Numbered from the stretch's first letter, positions 47,070-57,728 are shown. The stretch: 64,000 nt of DNA from Aliivibrio sp. S3MY1 (GCF_028765575.1 NZ_JARACO010000005.1:62001-126000); one strand, 5' to 3'. The notes: generated from the letters alone by a model not told the origin. Numbers and translations are program-made.

Positions 47070-47212
47070 TTACGCTTTCTCTACGCTAGAGACACAGTAT
47101 CTATACAATCTTTAATACAAAGCCACATATTTAGAGTGGAATAGGGCCGTTTACTTGACTTTCCTGCTTCCCTTTCAGACTATGTGACAAATTTTAAGAA
47201 GCCTTCCGAGAT

Positions 47213-49093
47213 ATGACTGAACAATATAATGCAGGAGCCATAGAGGTTCTAAATGGCCTTGAGCCCGTTCGTCGCCGTCCTGGTATGTATACCGACACCA
47301 CTCGCCCAAACCATTTAGGGCAAGAAGTTATAGATAACAGTGTCGATGAAGCCTTAGCCGGACACGCGAAAAAAGTTGAAGTGATTTTACACGCTGATCA
47401 ATCTCTTGAAGTGATTGATGATGGGCGTGGTATGCCTGTAGATATCCATCCAGTAGAGAAAGTATCAGGTGTTGAACTTATCCTTTGTAAGTTACATGCT
47501 GGTGGTAAATTCTCAGGTAAAAACTATGAATTCTCAGGTGGTTTGCACGGGGTTGGTATCTCGGTAGTAAATGCCTTATCAAAGCGTGTAGAAGTCACGG
47601 TTCGTCGTGATGGTGAGATCTACGAAATTGCGTTTGAGCATGGTGAGAAGGTTTCTGATTTAACGGTTGTAGGCACCTGTGGTCGTCGTAATCGTGGTAC
47701 TAGCGTACATTTTTGGCCCGATACAAGTTATTTTGATTCAGCAAAATTCTCTGTGACTCGTCTTATTAATAATCTAAAAGCGAAAGCGGTATTATGCCCA
47801 GGCTTAGAAATTGTTTTTAAAGACAAAGTAAATGATAAAGAGCATCAATGGTGTTATGAAGATGGTCTTAAAGATTACCTTTTAGAAGGTGTTGCGGGTT
47901 ATACATTATTACCAGAAGACCCATTTACGGGGGCATTCTTAGGTAAAGGCGAAGCCGCAGATTGGGCCGTTACTTGGTTACCTGAAGGCGGAGAACTTGT
48001 TTCTGAAAGCTATGTAAACCTGATCCCTACCGCTCAAGGTGGTACGCACGTCAATGGTATGCGCCAAGGCCTTTTAGATGCAATGCGTGAATTCTGTGAG
48101 TTCCGAAACTTACTTCCTCGTGGTGTAAAATTAACTGCGGATGATATTTGGGATCGTTGTGCTTACGTGTTGTCGGTTAAAATGCAAGATCCTCAATTTG
48201 CAGGCCAAACTAAAGAGCGTTTATCTTCACGTCAATGTGCCGCATTTGTTTCTGGTGTTGTAAAAGATGCCTTTAGTTTATGGTTGAATGAAAAACCACA
48301 AATCGCAGAACTGATTGCTGAAGCCTGTATTGCCAATGCACACCGTCGTATGCGAGCCGCTAAGAAAGTCGTTCGTAAGAAGATTGCATCAGGCCCTACA
48401 TTACCTGGTAAATTGACCGACTGTTCAATTCAAGATTTAGCACGTACCGAACTTTTCTTAGTGGAAGGGGACTCGGCGGGTGGTTCTGCGAAACAAGCGC
48501 GTGATCGTGAATTCCAAGCAGTAATGCCACTGCGCGGTAAAATTCTAAATACGTGGGAAGTATCAGCAGATCAAGTATTAGCCTCTCAAGAAGTTCACAA
48601 TATTTCTGTGGCGTTAGGCATTGACCCTGACTCAGATGATTTATCAGGCTTACGTTACGGTAAAGTATGTATCCTTGCCGATGCCGATTCAGATGGTCTT
48701 CATATCGCAACGTTACTATGCGCTTTATATCTAAAACACTTCTCTTCTTTAGTTCGTGCTGGACACGTCTATGTGGCAATGCCACCGCTGTATCGTATTG
48801 ACTGTGGTAAAGAGGTCTTTTATGCCCTTGATGAAGCAGAAAAAGAAGGCGTATTAGATCGTCTAAGTAACAAGCGTGCAAAAATTAACGTGCAACGATT
48901 TAAAGGATTGGGTGAGATGAACCCACTTCAACTTCGTGAAACAACGATGGATCCAAATACTCGTCGCTTGGTGCAATTAACCATTGATGATGATGAAAAG
49001 ACCAATGAAATGATGGATATGCTTTTAGGCAAAAAACGTGCAGACGATCGTCGTGCTTGGCTACAATCTAACGGCGATCAGGCAGAGGTATAA
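47213..49093 (+). CDS. parE: Topoisomerase IV subunit B
   Basis: ParE supplies the ATPase for decatenating sister chromosomes. The 626 residues start MTEQYNAGAIEVLNGLEPVRRRP. The GHKL ATP site has DNSVDEALAG and DDGRGMP. The TOPRIM domain has LVEGDSAGGSAKQARDR and DADSDGLHIATL. It lies three bases before parC, a genuine parEC pair with only a few intervening bases. Confidence 0.97.
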   Translation: MTEQYNAGAIEVLNGLEPVRRRPGMYTDTTRPNHLGQEVIDNSVDEALAGHAKKVEVILHADQSLEVIDDGRGMPVDIHPVEKVSGVELILCKLHAGGKFSGKNYEFSGGLHGVGISVVNALSKRVEVTVRRDGEIYEIAFEHGEKVSDLTVVGTCGRRNRGTSVHFWPDTSYFDSAKFSVTRLINNLKAKAVLCPGLEIVFKDKVNDKEHQWCYEDGLKDYLLEGVAGYTLLPEDPFTGAFLGKGEAADWAVTWLPEGGELVSESYVNLIPTAQGGTHVNGMRQGLLDAMREFCEFRNLLPRGVKLTADDIWDRCAYVLSVKMQDPQFAGQTKERLSSRQCAAFVSGVVKDAFSLWLNEKPQIAELIAEACIANAHRRMRAAKKVVRKKIASGPTLPGKLTDCSIQDLARTELFLVEGDSAGGSAKQARDREFQAVMPLRGKILNTWEVSADQVLASQEVHNISVALGIDPDSDDLSGLRYGKVCILADADSDGLHIATLLCALYLKHFSSLVRAGHVYVAMPPLYRIDCGKEVFYALDEAEKEGVLDRLSNKRAKINVQRFKGLGEMNPLQLRETTMDPNTRRLVQLTIDDDEKTNEMMDMLLGKKRADDRRAWLQSNGDQAEV

Positions 49094-49096
49094 GAT

Positions 49097-51376
49097 ATGA
49101 GTTCAGAAATGTCCTTGGAAGGTGTTGAGCAGCTGCCACTGCGCAAGTTTACAGAAGACGCTTATCTAAATTACTCCATGTACGTAATCATGGATCGCGC
49201 ATTACCTTATATTGGTGATGGCTTGAAACCCGTTCAACGTCGTATTATTTATGCGATGTCAGAGCTTGGTTTATCTGCGAATGCAAAATACAAAAAGTCG
49301 GCACGTACGGTTGGTGATGTATTAGGTAAATACCACCCACACGGTGACTCTGCTTGTTATGAAGCGATGGTACTAATGGCTCAGCCTTTCTCTTACCGAT
49401 ACCCATTGGTAGATGGTCAGGGTAACTGGGGTGCGCCGGATGATCCGAAATCGTTCGCCGCAATGCGTTATACCGAATCAAAATTATCGAAGTTTGCTGA
49501 TGTCTTACTTGGTGAGATAAGCCAAGGTACGGTTGAATGGCAGCCAAACTTTGATGGTACGATGAAAGAGCCTAAGATTTTACCTGCTCGTCTTCCTCAT
49601 ATATTGCTGAATGGCATCATGGGTATCGCGGTTGGTATGGCGACGGATATTCCTCCTCATAACGTACGTGAAGTTGCGAATGCGACGGTGCATTTATTGG
49701 ATAATCCAAAAGCAGATTTAGATCAAGTGATGGATTTCATTCAGGGGCCTGATTACCCAACTGAAGCTGAAATTATTTCATCTCGTACCGATATTAAGAA
49801 GATCTACCGTACTGGTCGTGGCAGCATTAAAATGCGTGCCGTGTGGCATAAAGAAGGCAGTGATATCGTTATTACTGCATTACCACATCAAGTGTCAGGC
49901 AGTAAATTATTAGAACAAATTGCAAGCCAAATGCGAGCGAAGAAACTACCAATGGTAGACGATCTTCGTGATGAGTCAGATCATGAAAATCCGACTCGTA
50001 TCGTGATTGTTCCGCGCTCAAATCGTATTGATGCTGAACCGTTAATGAATCATTTATTTGCTTCTACGGATCTTGAAAAAAGCTTCCGTGTGAACCTAAA
50101 TATGATTGGTTTGGATTTACGTCCACAAGTTAAAGGCTTAGTTAGCATTCTTAATGAGTGGATTGAATTTCGTCGCACGACCGTTCGTAAGCGTTTGCAA
50201 CATCGTCTTGATAAAATCTTAGCGCGCTTGCATATTTTAGATGGTCTATTGGCTGCGTATTTGAATATCGATGAAGTTATCGAAATCATTCGTACCGAAG
50301 ATGATCCAAAACACGAATTAATGACACGCTTTGATTTAACTGAAATTCAAGCGGAAGCCATCTTAGAGATTAAACTTCGCCAGTTAGCAAAACTGGAAGA
50401 GATTAAGATCCGTGGTGAGCAAGATGAGTTAGCGAAAGAGCGTGATCAGCTTGAGAAGCTATTAGGTTCAGAGCGTCGTTTAAGTACATTAATTAAGAAA
50501 GAAATCTTAGCGGATGCAGAGAAATTTGGTGATGCTCGTCGCTCTCCTCTGGTTGAGCGTGAAGAAGCTAAAGCATTAACAGAGCGTGATTTAATTCCAA
50601 GCGAAACCATTACTGTCGTTCTTTCTGATAAAGGTTGGATCCGTCACGCGAAAGGGCATGACGTTGACCCAACAACGCTAAACTACAAATCGGGTGATAA
50701 ATATCTAGCTCATGCGCGTGGTAAGAGTAATGCTCCTGCCGTCTTTATGGGCAGCAACGGTCGCAGTTACGCATTAGAATCACATACGTTACCTTCAGCA
50801 AGAAGCCAAGGTGAGCCAATTACAGGCCGATTAAATATAACAGCAGGCAGTCAAATTACTCATGTTGTTATGGGTGAAGAAGATCAAGCCTGGTTAATCA
50901 GTTCTGATGCGGGCTATGGCTTTGTTTGTAAGGGAAGTGATTTACTATCGAAGAATAAGAATGGTAAGACGTTATTGACGCTTCCTGAAAATTCGCTAGT
51001 GATGAATCCTGAGCCTGTTTCTGATTTAGAGAATGATGAAATTTTAGCGATTACAAATGAAGGTAGAATGCTGCTGTTCCCAATTAAAGATTTACCACAA
51101 TTAGGTAAAGGGAAAGGGAACAAGATCATCAACATTCCAGCAGCACGCTCTAAGTCTCGTGAAGAGTTCTTATCTCACTTACTGCCATTACCACAAGGGG
51201 CAACTATTACCTTGTATGCAGGTAAGCGTAAGTTAGGCTTGAAACCAAGTGACTTAGATAACTTCAGAGGTGAACGAGGCCGTCGTGGCTCTTTATTGCC
51301 TAGAGGTTTACAGCGAGTGACTCGTATTGATGTTAACGGTGAAAGTACTTCAGTTGAAGTAGAAGAAAAAGAGTAA
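49097..51376 (+). CDS. parC: Topoisomerase IV subunit A
   Basis: ParC cuts and rejoins DNA. The 759 residues have catalytic tyrosine Y125 in [10 protein letters not shown]. The quinolone region [11 protein letters not shown] has the wild-type Ser85 and Glu89. The C-terminal beta-pinwheel ends in an acidic tail (VEVEEKE). It is coupled to parE. Confidence 0.97.
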   Translation: MSSEMSLEGVEQLPLRKFTEDAYLNYSMYVIMDRALPYIGDGLKPVQRRIIYAMSELGLSANAKYKKSARTVGDVLGKYHPHGDSACYEAMVLMAQPFSYRYPLVDGQGNWGAPDDPKSFAAMRYTESKLSKFADVLLGEISQGTVEWQPNFDGTMKEPKILPARLPHILLNGIMGIAVGMATDIPPHNVREVANATVHLLDNPKADLDQVMDFIQGPDYPTEAEIISSRTDIKKIYRTGRGSIKMRAVWHKEGSDIVITALPHQVSGSKLLEQIASQMRAKKLPMVDDLRDESDHENPTRIVIVPRSNRIDAEPLMNHLFASTDLEKSFRVNLNMIGLDLRPQVKGLVSILNEWIEFRRTTVRKRLQHRLDKILARLHILDGLLAAYLNIDEVIEIIRTEDDPKHELMTRFDLTEIQAEAILEIKLRQLAKLEEIKIRGEQDELAKERDQLEKLLGSERRLSTLIKKEILADAEKFGDARRSPLVEREEAKALTERDLIPSETITVVLSDKGWIRHAKGHDVDPTTLNYKSGDKYLAHARGKSNAPAVFMGSNGRSYALESHTLPSARSQGEPITGRLNITAGSQITHVVMGEEDQAWLISSDAGYGFVCKGSDLLSKNKNGKTLLTLPENSLVMNPEPVSDLENDEILAITNEGRMLLFPIKDLPQLGKGKGNKIINIPAARSKSREEFLSHLLPLPQGATITLYAGKRKLGLKPSDLDNFRGERGRRGSLLPRGLQRVTRIDVNGESTSVEVEEKE

Positions 51377-51420
51377 GGTCAATCTGGGTTGGTCTTAACT
51401 CTGAGCTTGATACTGATATA

Positions 51421-51452
51421 AAAATAGCGCACTCATCATGCGCTATTTTTTT
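51421..51452. terminator. Bidirectional terminator between parC and degS
   Basis: AAAATAGCGCA (51421-51431) and TGCGCTATTTT (51439-51449) form an 11-bp perfect stem, then T's. Confidence 0.93.
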
Positions 51453-51476
51453 ATCTATTAATGATTGAATATAGAA

Positions 51477-52544
51477 TTAACTTTCTGGAGCTTCGTCTAT
51501 TGTAACTTTAATTGTTTGAGTTATTCCTTTGCGAATAATATCAACATCGACCTCCGTTCCCGGGCGAAGCTCTGTGACAATGTCAGTGACATTCTGGCGG
51601 TTAATTACACTCTCACCATTTATACTTGTAATGATATCTTGTGAAACAATCCCACTCTTTTCTGCGGGACTATTTGGTGCAACGCCTAATACTAAGATAC
51701 CGTTGATGTTATCAGCATTCATAAGGCGAGCCATTGCTGGGTTAATATCTCGGCCATCAACGCCAATGTAACCACGGATAACTTGTCCGTCAGCGATTAA
51801 GCGGCGCATGATTTTATCGGCGAGATCGTAAGGAATAGCAAAAGAAATTCCATACGTTTCTAATTCTGTAGCCTGCTGGAAAGAGGCGGTATTGATACCC
51901 ACTAATTCACCACGAGTATTAACTAAAGCACCACCAGAATTACCACGGTTAATTGCTGCATCAGTTTGAATTAACCCTTGTGTCCCATCAGCACTTAAAG
52001 CCGCGCGGCCTGTTGCTGAAATAATGCCAAAAGTGGTGGTTTGTCCCAAATTGTAAGGGTTGCCAATCGCTAATACCACATCACCAATATCTGCTTGATA
52101 ATTTGGATTTAAAGGGATCACAGGGAGATTAGTATCCTTTATCTGTAGTACAGCAAGATCAGTACGTTTGTCTTTTCCGACCAATTGAGAGTTAAATAAC
52201 CGCCCATCTTGAAGAGCGACAATGACTTGGTCAGCATCGGCAACGACGTGGTAATTTGTGATGATATATCCTTTGTCACTAACGATAACGCCAGAACCAA
52301 GACCTTCGGTATCTAATCGTAGGCGGTCTTTATCATTGTATTTACGGCTATAGATATTCACAACGGCAGGAGCGGCTCGGCGAACCGCATAATTAAATGA
52401 GATCTGATTATTGATCTGCTGAGAGCCTTGGATAGTTTGATTTTGTTCTGTAGTAATAGAAGAGCGCAGATTAGGGAATGCAAATAGCAGAACGGCAGCG
52501 GTCGCTGTTCCGATAATAGCTGAGCGCAATAAGAATGAAAGCAT
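51477..52544 (-). CDS. degS: Site-1 protease DegS of the sigma-E response
   Basis: DegS senses misfolded porin C-termini through its PDZ domain and cleaves RseA. I start at ATG 52544 (MLSFLLRSAIIGTATAAVLL, 355 residues as in E. coli), with AGGAAGG upstream; a longer frame lacks support. It has an N-terminal membrane anchor and the catalytic triad H99 (TNYHVV), D129 (RTDLAVL) and S203 (GNSGG). One PDZ domain lies at about 255-350. No degQ gene lies beside it, unlike E. coli. Confidence 0.95.
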   Translation of the reverse strand: MLSFLLRSAIIGTATAAVLLFAFPNLRSSITTEQNQTIQGSQQINNQISFNYAVRRAAPAVVNIYSRKYNDKDRLRLDTEGLGSGVIVSDKGYIITNYHVVADADQVIVALQDGRLFNSQLVGKDKRTDLAVLQIKDTNLPVIPLNPNYQADIGDVVLAIGNPYNLGQTTTFGIISATGRAALSADGTQGLIQTDAAINRGNSGGALVNTRGELVGINTASFQQATELETYGISFAIPYDLADKIMRRLIADGQVIRGYIGVDGRDINPAMARLMNADNINGILVLGVAPNSPAEKSGIVSQDIITSINGESVINRQNVTDIVTELRPGTEVDVDIIRKGITQTIKVTIDEAPES

Positions 52545-52669
52545 TGCCTTCCTAACCTTTAAATGAATAAAACAATAGTTAGTTAGGATAACATTGAACG
52601 TAAATAAAAAGTAGAGATTGAAAATCAGCACTCATAGGATTAAAGCTTTGATGAGTGCTGATTGTAAGG

Positions 52670-53125
52670 TTATGCGATTTTTTCTTCTTTATTCGCACTC
52701 ATATCACTTAGTGGTTCATCCTTTAACAAGCCTGAAGCGCCATTAGCGTAATCTTTTGGCTGGCTATCAATTTCTTCTTTAATGTGAGCTACTTTTTTAT
52801 TCAGTTCTGGTGAAAGAGTCATTTCATCTAAACGAGCAGAGAAAGGGTTATCTTGCTCAGGTAGATTTGGCAAGAGTTCTTTTGAAGTCGATGCCATATG
52901 GTCGTACATTTTATTAAAGTCTTTTGCTAATGCTTCTAGCATGGTAGCACTGGTTGCAAAATGGTCGACCAACTCTTGTCGGTATTGCTCTAGCTCGTAT
53001 TTTGATTTTTCTAAGTCTTGTTTCAATGTCTTTTGGTGTTTTATACCAGGCACTGTAACGCGAGAAATTAGAAAACCAATTATAATTCCAATAGCTAGGC
53101 CAATTAAGGCATAGGTCCAAGCCAT
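52670..53125 (-). CDS. zapG: ZapG/YhcB, DUF1043 inner membrane division-envelope protein
   Basis: The chosen ATG at 53125 gives MAWTYALIGLAIGIIIGFLISR (151 residues). It has one N-terminal membrane helix, a coiled coil (HQKTLKQDLEKSKYELEQYRQELVDHF) and a disordered C-terminus. YhcB is linked to cell division and envelope coordination. An upstream in-frame start would run into the zapE promoter. It is divergent from zapE. Confidence 0.93.
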   Translation of the reverse strand: MAWTYALIGLAIGIIIGFLISRVTVPGIKHQKTLKQDLEKSKYELEQYRQELVDHFATSATMLEALAKDFNKMYDHMASTSKELLPNLPEQDNPFSARLDEMTLSPELNKKVAHIKEEIDSQPKDYANGASGLLKDEPLSDMSANKEEKIA

Positions 53126-53248
53126 GAAGTGCTCCTTATCATTTAAGTAGAGTGAGTCGGCATAAGTGTGAGTCAGCCCACTCATCGGGTATATTGAGAT
53201 CATGCTACTATGAAGAGAGTCAATCAACAAAAGAAAAGATTAAAACTG

Positions 53249-54355
53249 ATGACACCATTAGAAAAATATCAGCTCGACCTACAACAGAATGGATTTCATC
53301 AAGACAGTGCTCAATTAAATGCGGTTGAGCACCTTGATGCATTATATCGACGCTTATCTACTCGAAAAGTTCCTCAGCCAGAAGTGAAAAAATCATGGCG
53401 CACTTTTTTTAAGAAAACGACGCCTGAAAAGCTAACCCCAGAAAAAGGTCTGTATTTTTGGGGCGGGGTAGGGCGAGGTAAAACGTATTTAGTTGATACT
53501 TTTTATGATGCATTGCCAACAGAGCGAAAGATGCGAGTGCATTTCCATCGTTTTATGCAGCGCGTTCATGATGAGTTAGGGGAATTGCAACAGCAGGCTG
53601 ATCCTCTATTAATTGTGGCGGACAAATTTAAACAAGAAACGGACATTATCTGTTTTGATGAGTTTTTTGTCTCTGACATTACCGATGCGATGATTTTAGC
53701 TACGTTATTAGAGGCTTTATTTGAGAGAGGGATCGCATTGGTGGCAACATCAAATATCCTACCTCAAGATTTGTATCGTAACGGTTTACAGCGTGCGCGT
53801 TTCCTCCCTGCTATTGCCCTTATAGAAGAGCATTGTGACATTGTAAATGTGGATAGCGGTATTGATTATCGCTTAAGAACATTAGAGCAGGCAGAGATAT
53901 TTCATTTTCCATTAGATGATAAAGCAGAGCAGAATATGAAAACATATTTTGAAAAGCTCACGTCTGAAAGTGAATATCAGCCGATGGTTATTGAAATTAA
54001 CCATCGTCAATTACAGGTAAAAGCAGAGGGTGATGGGGTTGTTCATTTTGAATTCTCTGCATTATGTGAGAGTGCACGGAGTCAGCATGACTATATAGAG
54101 TTGTCTCGTTTGTACCATACCGTATTACTTTCTAATGTTAAGGTGATGGGGGAATTGAATGATGATGCAGCTCGTCGTTTTATTGCCATGGTTGATGAAT
54201 TTTATGAGCGAAACGTCAAATTAATTATATCCGCAGAGGTGGATTTAGCCTGTATTTATGAAAAAGGACGTTTAACGTTTGAATTTAAACGTTGTCAGTC
54301 TCGGTTGATTGAAATGCAAAGCCATGAATACCTAGCAAAAGAACATTTATCCTAA
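53249..54355 (+). CDS. zapE: Cell division ATPase ZapE
   Basis: ZapE is an AFG1-family ATPase at the division ring, important at high temperature or low oxygen. The ATG at 53249 gives MTPLEKYQLDLQQNGFHQDS (368 residues), aligning with family N-termini. The frame is open from 53210 and that start cannot be excluded. Walker A is GGVGRGKT and Walker B IICFDEFFVSD; the sensor region LVATSNILPQDLYRNGLQRARFLPAI and the C-terminal EFKRCQSRLIEMQSHEYL also match. Confidence 0.94.
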   Translation: MTPLEKYQLDLQQNGFHQDSAQLNAVEHLDALYRRLSTRKVPQPEVKKSWRTFFKKTTPEKLTPEKGLYFWGGVGRGKTYLVDTFYDALPTERKMRVHFHRFMQRVHDELGELQQQADPLLIVADKFKQETDIICFDEFFVSDITDAMILATLLEALFERGIALVATSNILPQDLYRNGLQRARFLPAIALIEEHCDIVNVDSGIDYRLRTLEQAEIFHFPLDDKAEQNMKTYFEKLTSESEYQPMVIEINHRQLQVKAEGDGVVHFEFSALCESARSQHDYIELSRLYHTVLLSNVKVMGELNDDAARRFIAMVDEFYERNVKLIISAEVDLACIYEKGRLTFEFKRCQSRLIEMQSHEYLAKEHLS

Positions 54356-54488
54356 TCATTCTCCCCTTGTTTTTATAATTTAAGGGGGTTATTTGATGTG
54401 ATGAGGTTCAAAATTCATTTTTTTTATCTTTTTTCCCTAATATGTGAAATATCTTCAAAAAAAAGGTGATTTTTTCTTCACGCTTCAC

Positions 54489-54500
54489 TATAATCCTCCG
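54489..54500 (+). promoter_or_regulatory. Promoter -10 and GC-rich discriminator of rplM-rpsI
   Basis: A perfect TATAAT (54489-54494) is followed by a C-rich discriminator (CCTCCG), as in stringently controlled ribosomal promoters. The -35 is poor (GTGATT at 54466 with spacing 17). The start should be near 54501. Confidence 0.7.
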
Positions 54501-54633
54501 ACCCACCGTTACTGTACTGGCTTAATAGCCAAGAGTGCCAACCACTCGAAGGGGTGATGACTGGGCTCGAAAATATACAGTGGGAGCTAAAGCTCCTAAT
54601 CAGTGAATTTATTTTAAAACGGGTATCATTAGC
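54501..54633 (+). promoter_or_regulatory. Structured mRNA leader of rplM-rpsI
   Basis: The leader can fold with closing stem ACTGTA (54511-54516) / TACAGT (54576-54581). This encloses two hairpins: TGGCT-TAAT-AGCCA (54518-54531) and CACTC-GAAG-GGGTG (54543-54556). A third hairpin, GGAGC-TAAA-GCTCC, follows at 54583-54596. Ribosomal protein L13 represses its own operon in E. coli through the leader; the same is likely here, but the folding is my reading by eye. Confidence 0.6.
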
Positions 54634-55062
54634 ATGAAAACTTTCGTTGCTAAACCAGCCGCTGTAAAGCGTGACTGGTATGTTGTAGACGCTGAAGGTA
54701 AAACTCTTGGTCGTATCGCAACTGAAATCGCATCTCGCCTACGTGGCAAGCATAAAGCAGAATACACTCCTCACGTAGATACTGGTGATTACATCATCGT
54801 TATCAACGCAGAGAAAGTACGCGTAACTGGTAACAAAGCAGCTGGCAAGATCTACTACCGCCACTCAGAGTTCCCAGGCGGACTAAAATCTATTTCTTTC
54901 GAGAAACTGATCGTTCGTAAACCTGAAATGGTTATTGAATTAGCTGTTAAAGGTATGCTTCCACGTGGTCCTCTTGGTCGTGCTATGTACCGTAAACTTA
55001 AAGTTTACGCTGGCGCTGAGCATAACCACACTGCTCAACAACCACAAGTACTAGACATTTAA
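54634..55062 (+). CDS. rplM: 50S ribosomal protein L13
   Basis: The 142 residues equal E. coli L13 in length. They start [20 protein letters not shown] and contain the family block [19 protein letters not shown] and [20 protein letters not shown]. Codon choice is strongly biased, as for highly expressed genes. It is followed 15 bases later by rpsI. Confidence 0.98.
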   Translation: MKTFVAKPAAVKRDWYVVDAEGKTLGRIATEIASRLRGKHKAEYTPHVDTGDYIIVINAEKVRVTGNKAAGKIYYRHSEFPGGLKSISFEKLIVRKPEMVIELAVKGMLPRGPLGRAMYRKLKVYAGAEHNHTAQQPQVLDI

Positions 55063-55077
55063 CCGAGGATCATTGCA

Positions 55078-55470
55078 ATGGCAGAGAATCAATACTACGG
55101 CACTGGTCGCCGTAAAAGTTCAGCAGCTCGTGTTTTTATCAAACCGGGTACTGGCAACATCGTAATCAACAAGCGTAGCCTTGACGTTTACTTTGGTCGT
55201 CCAACAGCACGTATGGTTGTTAACCAACCTCTAGAGCTAGTTGAAATGACTGATAAACTAGACCTATACATCACTGTTTCTGGTGGTGGTATTTCTGGTC
55301 AAGCTGGTGCGATCCGTCACGGTATCACACGCGCTCTTATGCAATTCGATGAAACATTACGTCCTGCACTACGTGCTGCTGGCTATGTTACGCGTGACGC
55401 TCGTTGCGTTGAGCGTAAGAAAGTTGGTCTACGTAAAGCTCGTAAGAAACCACAATTCTCTAAGCGTTAA
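55078..55470 (+). CDS. rpsI: 30S ribosomal protein S9
   Basis: The 130 residues match E. coli S9. They start [20 protein letters not shown] and end with the basic tail [12 protein letters not shown], whose final residues contact the P-site tRNA. It is the second gene of the L13-S9 operon. Confidence 0.98.
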   Translation: MAENQYYGTGRRKSSAARVFIKPGTGNIVINKRSLDVYFGRPTARMVVNQPLELVEMTDKLDLYITVSGGGISGQAGAIRHGITRALMQFDETLRPALRAAGYVTRDARCVERKKVGLRKARKKPQFSKR

Positions 55471-55521
55471 TATTACGCTTACCAAGTGGCTTTGGTTTCA
55501 AAGTCATTTTGGTTATTGTGG

Positions 55522-55558
55522 AAAAAGCTCAGCATTTATGCTGGGCTTTTTTTGTTTT
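55522..55558 (+). terminator. Terminator of rplM-rpsI
   Basis: AAAAGCTCAGC and GCTGGGCTTTT pair with one mismatch or wobble around ATTTAT, followed by T's. Confidence 0.9.
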
Positions 55559-55673
55559 TGTGATATCGCATACTCTTCATCGCTTGAATTTCCTTGTCTT
55601 TTCTTATCCTTTCTCTTCACTCGCTTTAAAAAGCATATCTAGCTCACAAATGTTGCAAAAAAGTAGCTTTATC

Positions 55674-55702
55674 TTGTCAAAAAGTAAGGATTTCTTTATC
55701 AT
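55674..55702 (+). promoter_or_regulatory. Candidate promoter of petABC
   Basis: TTGTCA (55674-55679) and TATCAT (55697-55702) are 17 bases apart, giving a leader of about 158 bases. The spacer from 55559 to 55866 otherwise holds only an AGAGT...ACTCT dyad near 55757-55779 and no supportable gene. Confidence 0.55.
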
Positions 55703-55866
55703 TTATGGGTTAAAACGACAGCGTTAAAAATATGAACAAATTCTTTAGCTTTATTTAGAGTTTGAGGTATCAATACTCTGTTGTATCACACCTTAAAGTT
55801 AGCCGTAGCTCGAAAATGTATGGACATAATAAAAACTATATCAAAGAGCACATGGGAGAAAGTTGG

Positions 55867-56460
55867 ATGAGCAATGCGCCAGTGAGTAATGGTCGACGTC
55901 GTTTCTTAACCGCAACAACGGCAGTTGTTGGCGGACTAGGGGCAGCAGCGGTGGCCGTACCTTTTATTAAATCTTGGAACCCGAGTGCAAGAGCGAAAGC
56001 CGCGGGTGCTCCAGTTGAAGTCGATATCAGTAAGCTTGAAGATGGACAGATGGTTCGTGTTGAGTGGCGAGGTAAGCCTGTATGGGTTGTACGTCGTTCA
56101 GAGGCACTTCTGCAATCGTTAACTGAAATTGATGGTCAACTACGAGATCCTTCTTCAGGGGAAGAGCAACAACCGAACTATGCTCAAAATGCATACCGTT
56201 CAATTAAGCCTGAGATATTTTTAGCCGTTGGGATTTGTACCCACCTTGGTTGTTCACCTACCTATTTACCTGACAGTTTTAGTGAGCAAGTTGAAGGGGT
56301 TAATTCTGGTTTCTTTTGTCCGTGTCATGGTTCTAAATTTGATATGGCTGGTCGAGTATTCCAAGGCGTACCTGCACCACTAAACCTTGTTGTTCCTAAA
56401 CATATGTACCTTAGTGATACTCGTATCCTTGTTGGGGTTGATGAAGGAGGGGAAGCCTAA
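55867..56460 (+). CDS. petA: Ubiquinol-cytochrome c reductase, Rieske iron-sulfur subunit
   Basis: This is the Rieske subunit of complex III. I start at ATG 55867 (MSNAPVSNGRRRFLTATTAV, 197 residues) after GGAGA; the open frame extends 35 codons upstream without family resemblance. The N-terminus has a Tat-type RRRFL signal-anchor. The [2Fe-2S] ligands are in C124-T-H126-L-G-C129 and C151-P-C-H154-G-S. The stop overlaps the petB start by one base. Confidence 0.95.
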   Translation: MSNAPVSNGRRRFLTATTAVVGGLGAAAVAVPFIKSWNPSARAKAAGAPVEVDISKLEDGQMVRVEWRGKPVWVVRRSEALLQSLTEIDGQLRDPSSGEEQQPNYAQNAYRSIKPEIFLAVGICTHLGCSPTYLPDSFSEQVEGVNSGFFCPCHGSKFDMAGRVFQGVPAPLNLVVPKHMYLSDTRILVGVDEGGEA

Positions 56461-57728
56461 TGCAACCATTACTTGATTGGGTAGAAAAACGTCTACCTGT
56501 AATGAATGCTTATAAAAAGCATTTATCAGAATATCCAATGCCGAAAAACTTTAACTTTTGGTATTTTTTTGGCTCACTAGCAATGTTGGTTTTAGTTAAT
56601 CAACTAATTACGGGTATTTGGCTAACGATGAACTACGTTCCTTCAGGCGAGGGTGCGTTTGCTTCTGTTGAGTACATTATGCGTGATGTCGATTACGGTT
56701 GGTTGTTGCGCTATATGCACTCCACTGGTGCGTCAGCGTTCTTTGTTGTCGTTTATCTGCATATGTATCGTGGTTTGATTTATGGGTCATACCAGAAACC
56801 TCGCGAGCTTCTATGGCTGTTTGGTATGTTGATTTTCCTAGTGTTAATGGCTGAAGCTTTCATGGGGTATTTATTACCATGGGGCCAAATGTCTTACTGG
56901 GGGGCTCAAGTTATCATTTCACTGTTTGGTGCAATACCGGTTATAGGTGATGACTTAACACTGTGGATCCGTGGAGATTATGTCATTTCCGGTGCGACGC
57001 TAAACCGTTTCTTTGCTCTGCATGTTATTGCTTTACCTATTGTATTGTTGCTATTGGTTGTACTGCATGTACTGGCCTTACATGAAGTTGGGTCAAATAA
57101 CCCTGATGGTATTGAAACTAAATTACCAAAAGGAAAAGATGACAAGGGCGATCATACAACCCAGTTTAAATTTCACGAATATTACACTAAGAAATATAAC
57201 ATCATTGATTCTGTTCCTTTCCACCCGTATGGGACGGTAAAAGACATGATCGGTGTGGCTGGTTTCTTATTCTTCTTCTGTTATGTGTTGTTCTTTAATC
57301 CAGAAATGGGCGGCTACTTCCTTGAAGGGCCTAACTTTGAAGCGGCAAATCCACTGAAAACACCAGAGCATATTGCCCCTGTTTGGTATTTCACGCCATT
57401 CTATGCCATTTTGCGTGCGGTACCTGATAAGTTAATCGGTGTTGCAGCAATGGGAGCATCGATTGTTGTTCTGTTTCTTCTACCATGGTTAGATCGTTGC
57501 AAAGTACGCTCATATCGCTATCGCAGTAAGTTACATCTATTGAATATTGCACAATTCACTATTAGCTTTATTGCTCTTGGTATTTTAGGTGCATTACCAG
57601 CAACGGCGTTGTATACGTTACTGGCGCAAATATTCAGCTTAACTTACTTTATGTTTTTTGTTCTTCTGTTTGTTTACAGTAAAAATGAAGTGACAAAACC
57701 ATTACCAGAAAGGGTGACATTCAAATGA
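56460..57728 (+). CDS. petB: Ubiquinol-cytochrome c reductase, cytochrome b
   Basis: The 422-residue multi-helix protein carries two b hemes. The helix-B and helix-D histidines are visible (RYMHSTGASAFFVVVYLHMYRG and FALHVIALPIVLLLLVVLHV), and a PVWYFTPFYAILRA PEWY-like Qo segment follows. PEWY reads PVWY here, as in some proteobacteria. It is coupled at both ends: a one-base overlap with petA and a four-base overlap with petC. Confidence 0.96.
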   Translation: MQPLLDWVEKRLPVMNAYKKHLSEYPMPKNFNFWYFFGSLAMLVLVNQLITGIWLTMNYVPSGEGAFASVEYIMRDVDYGWLLRYMHSTGASAFFVVVYLHMYRGLIYGSYQKPRELLWLFGMLIFLVLMAEAFMGYLLPWGQMSYWGAQVIISLFGAIPVIGDDLTLWIRGDYVISGATLNRFFALHVIALPIVLLLLVVLHVLALHEVGSNNPDGIETKLPKGKDDKGDHTTQFKFHEYYTKKYNIIDSVPFHPYGTVKDMIGVAGFLFFFCYVLFFNPEMGGYFLEGPNFEAANPLKTPEHIAPVWYFTPFYAILRAVPDKLIGVAAMGASIVVLFLLPWLDRCKVRSYRYRSKLHLLNIAQFTISFIALGILGALPATALYTLLAQIFSLTYFMFFVLLFVYSKNEVTKPLPERVTFK

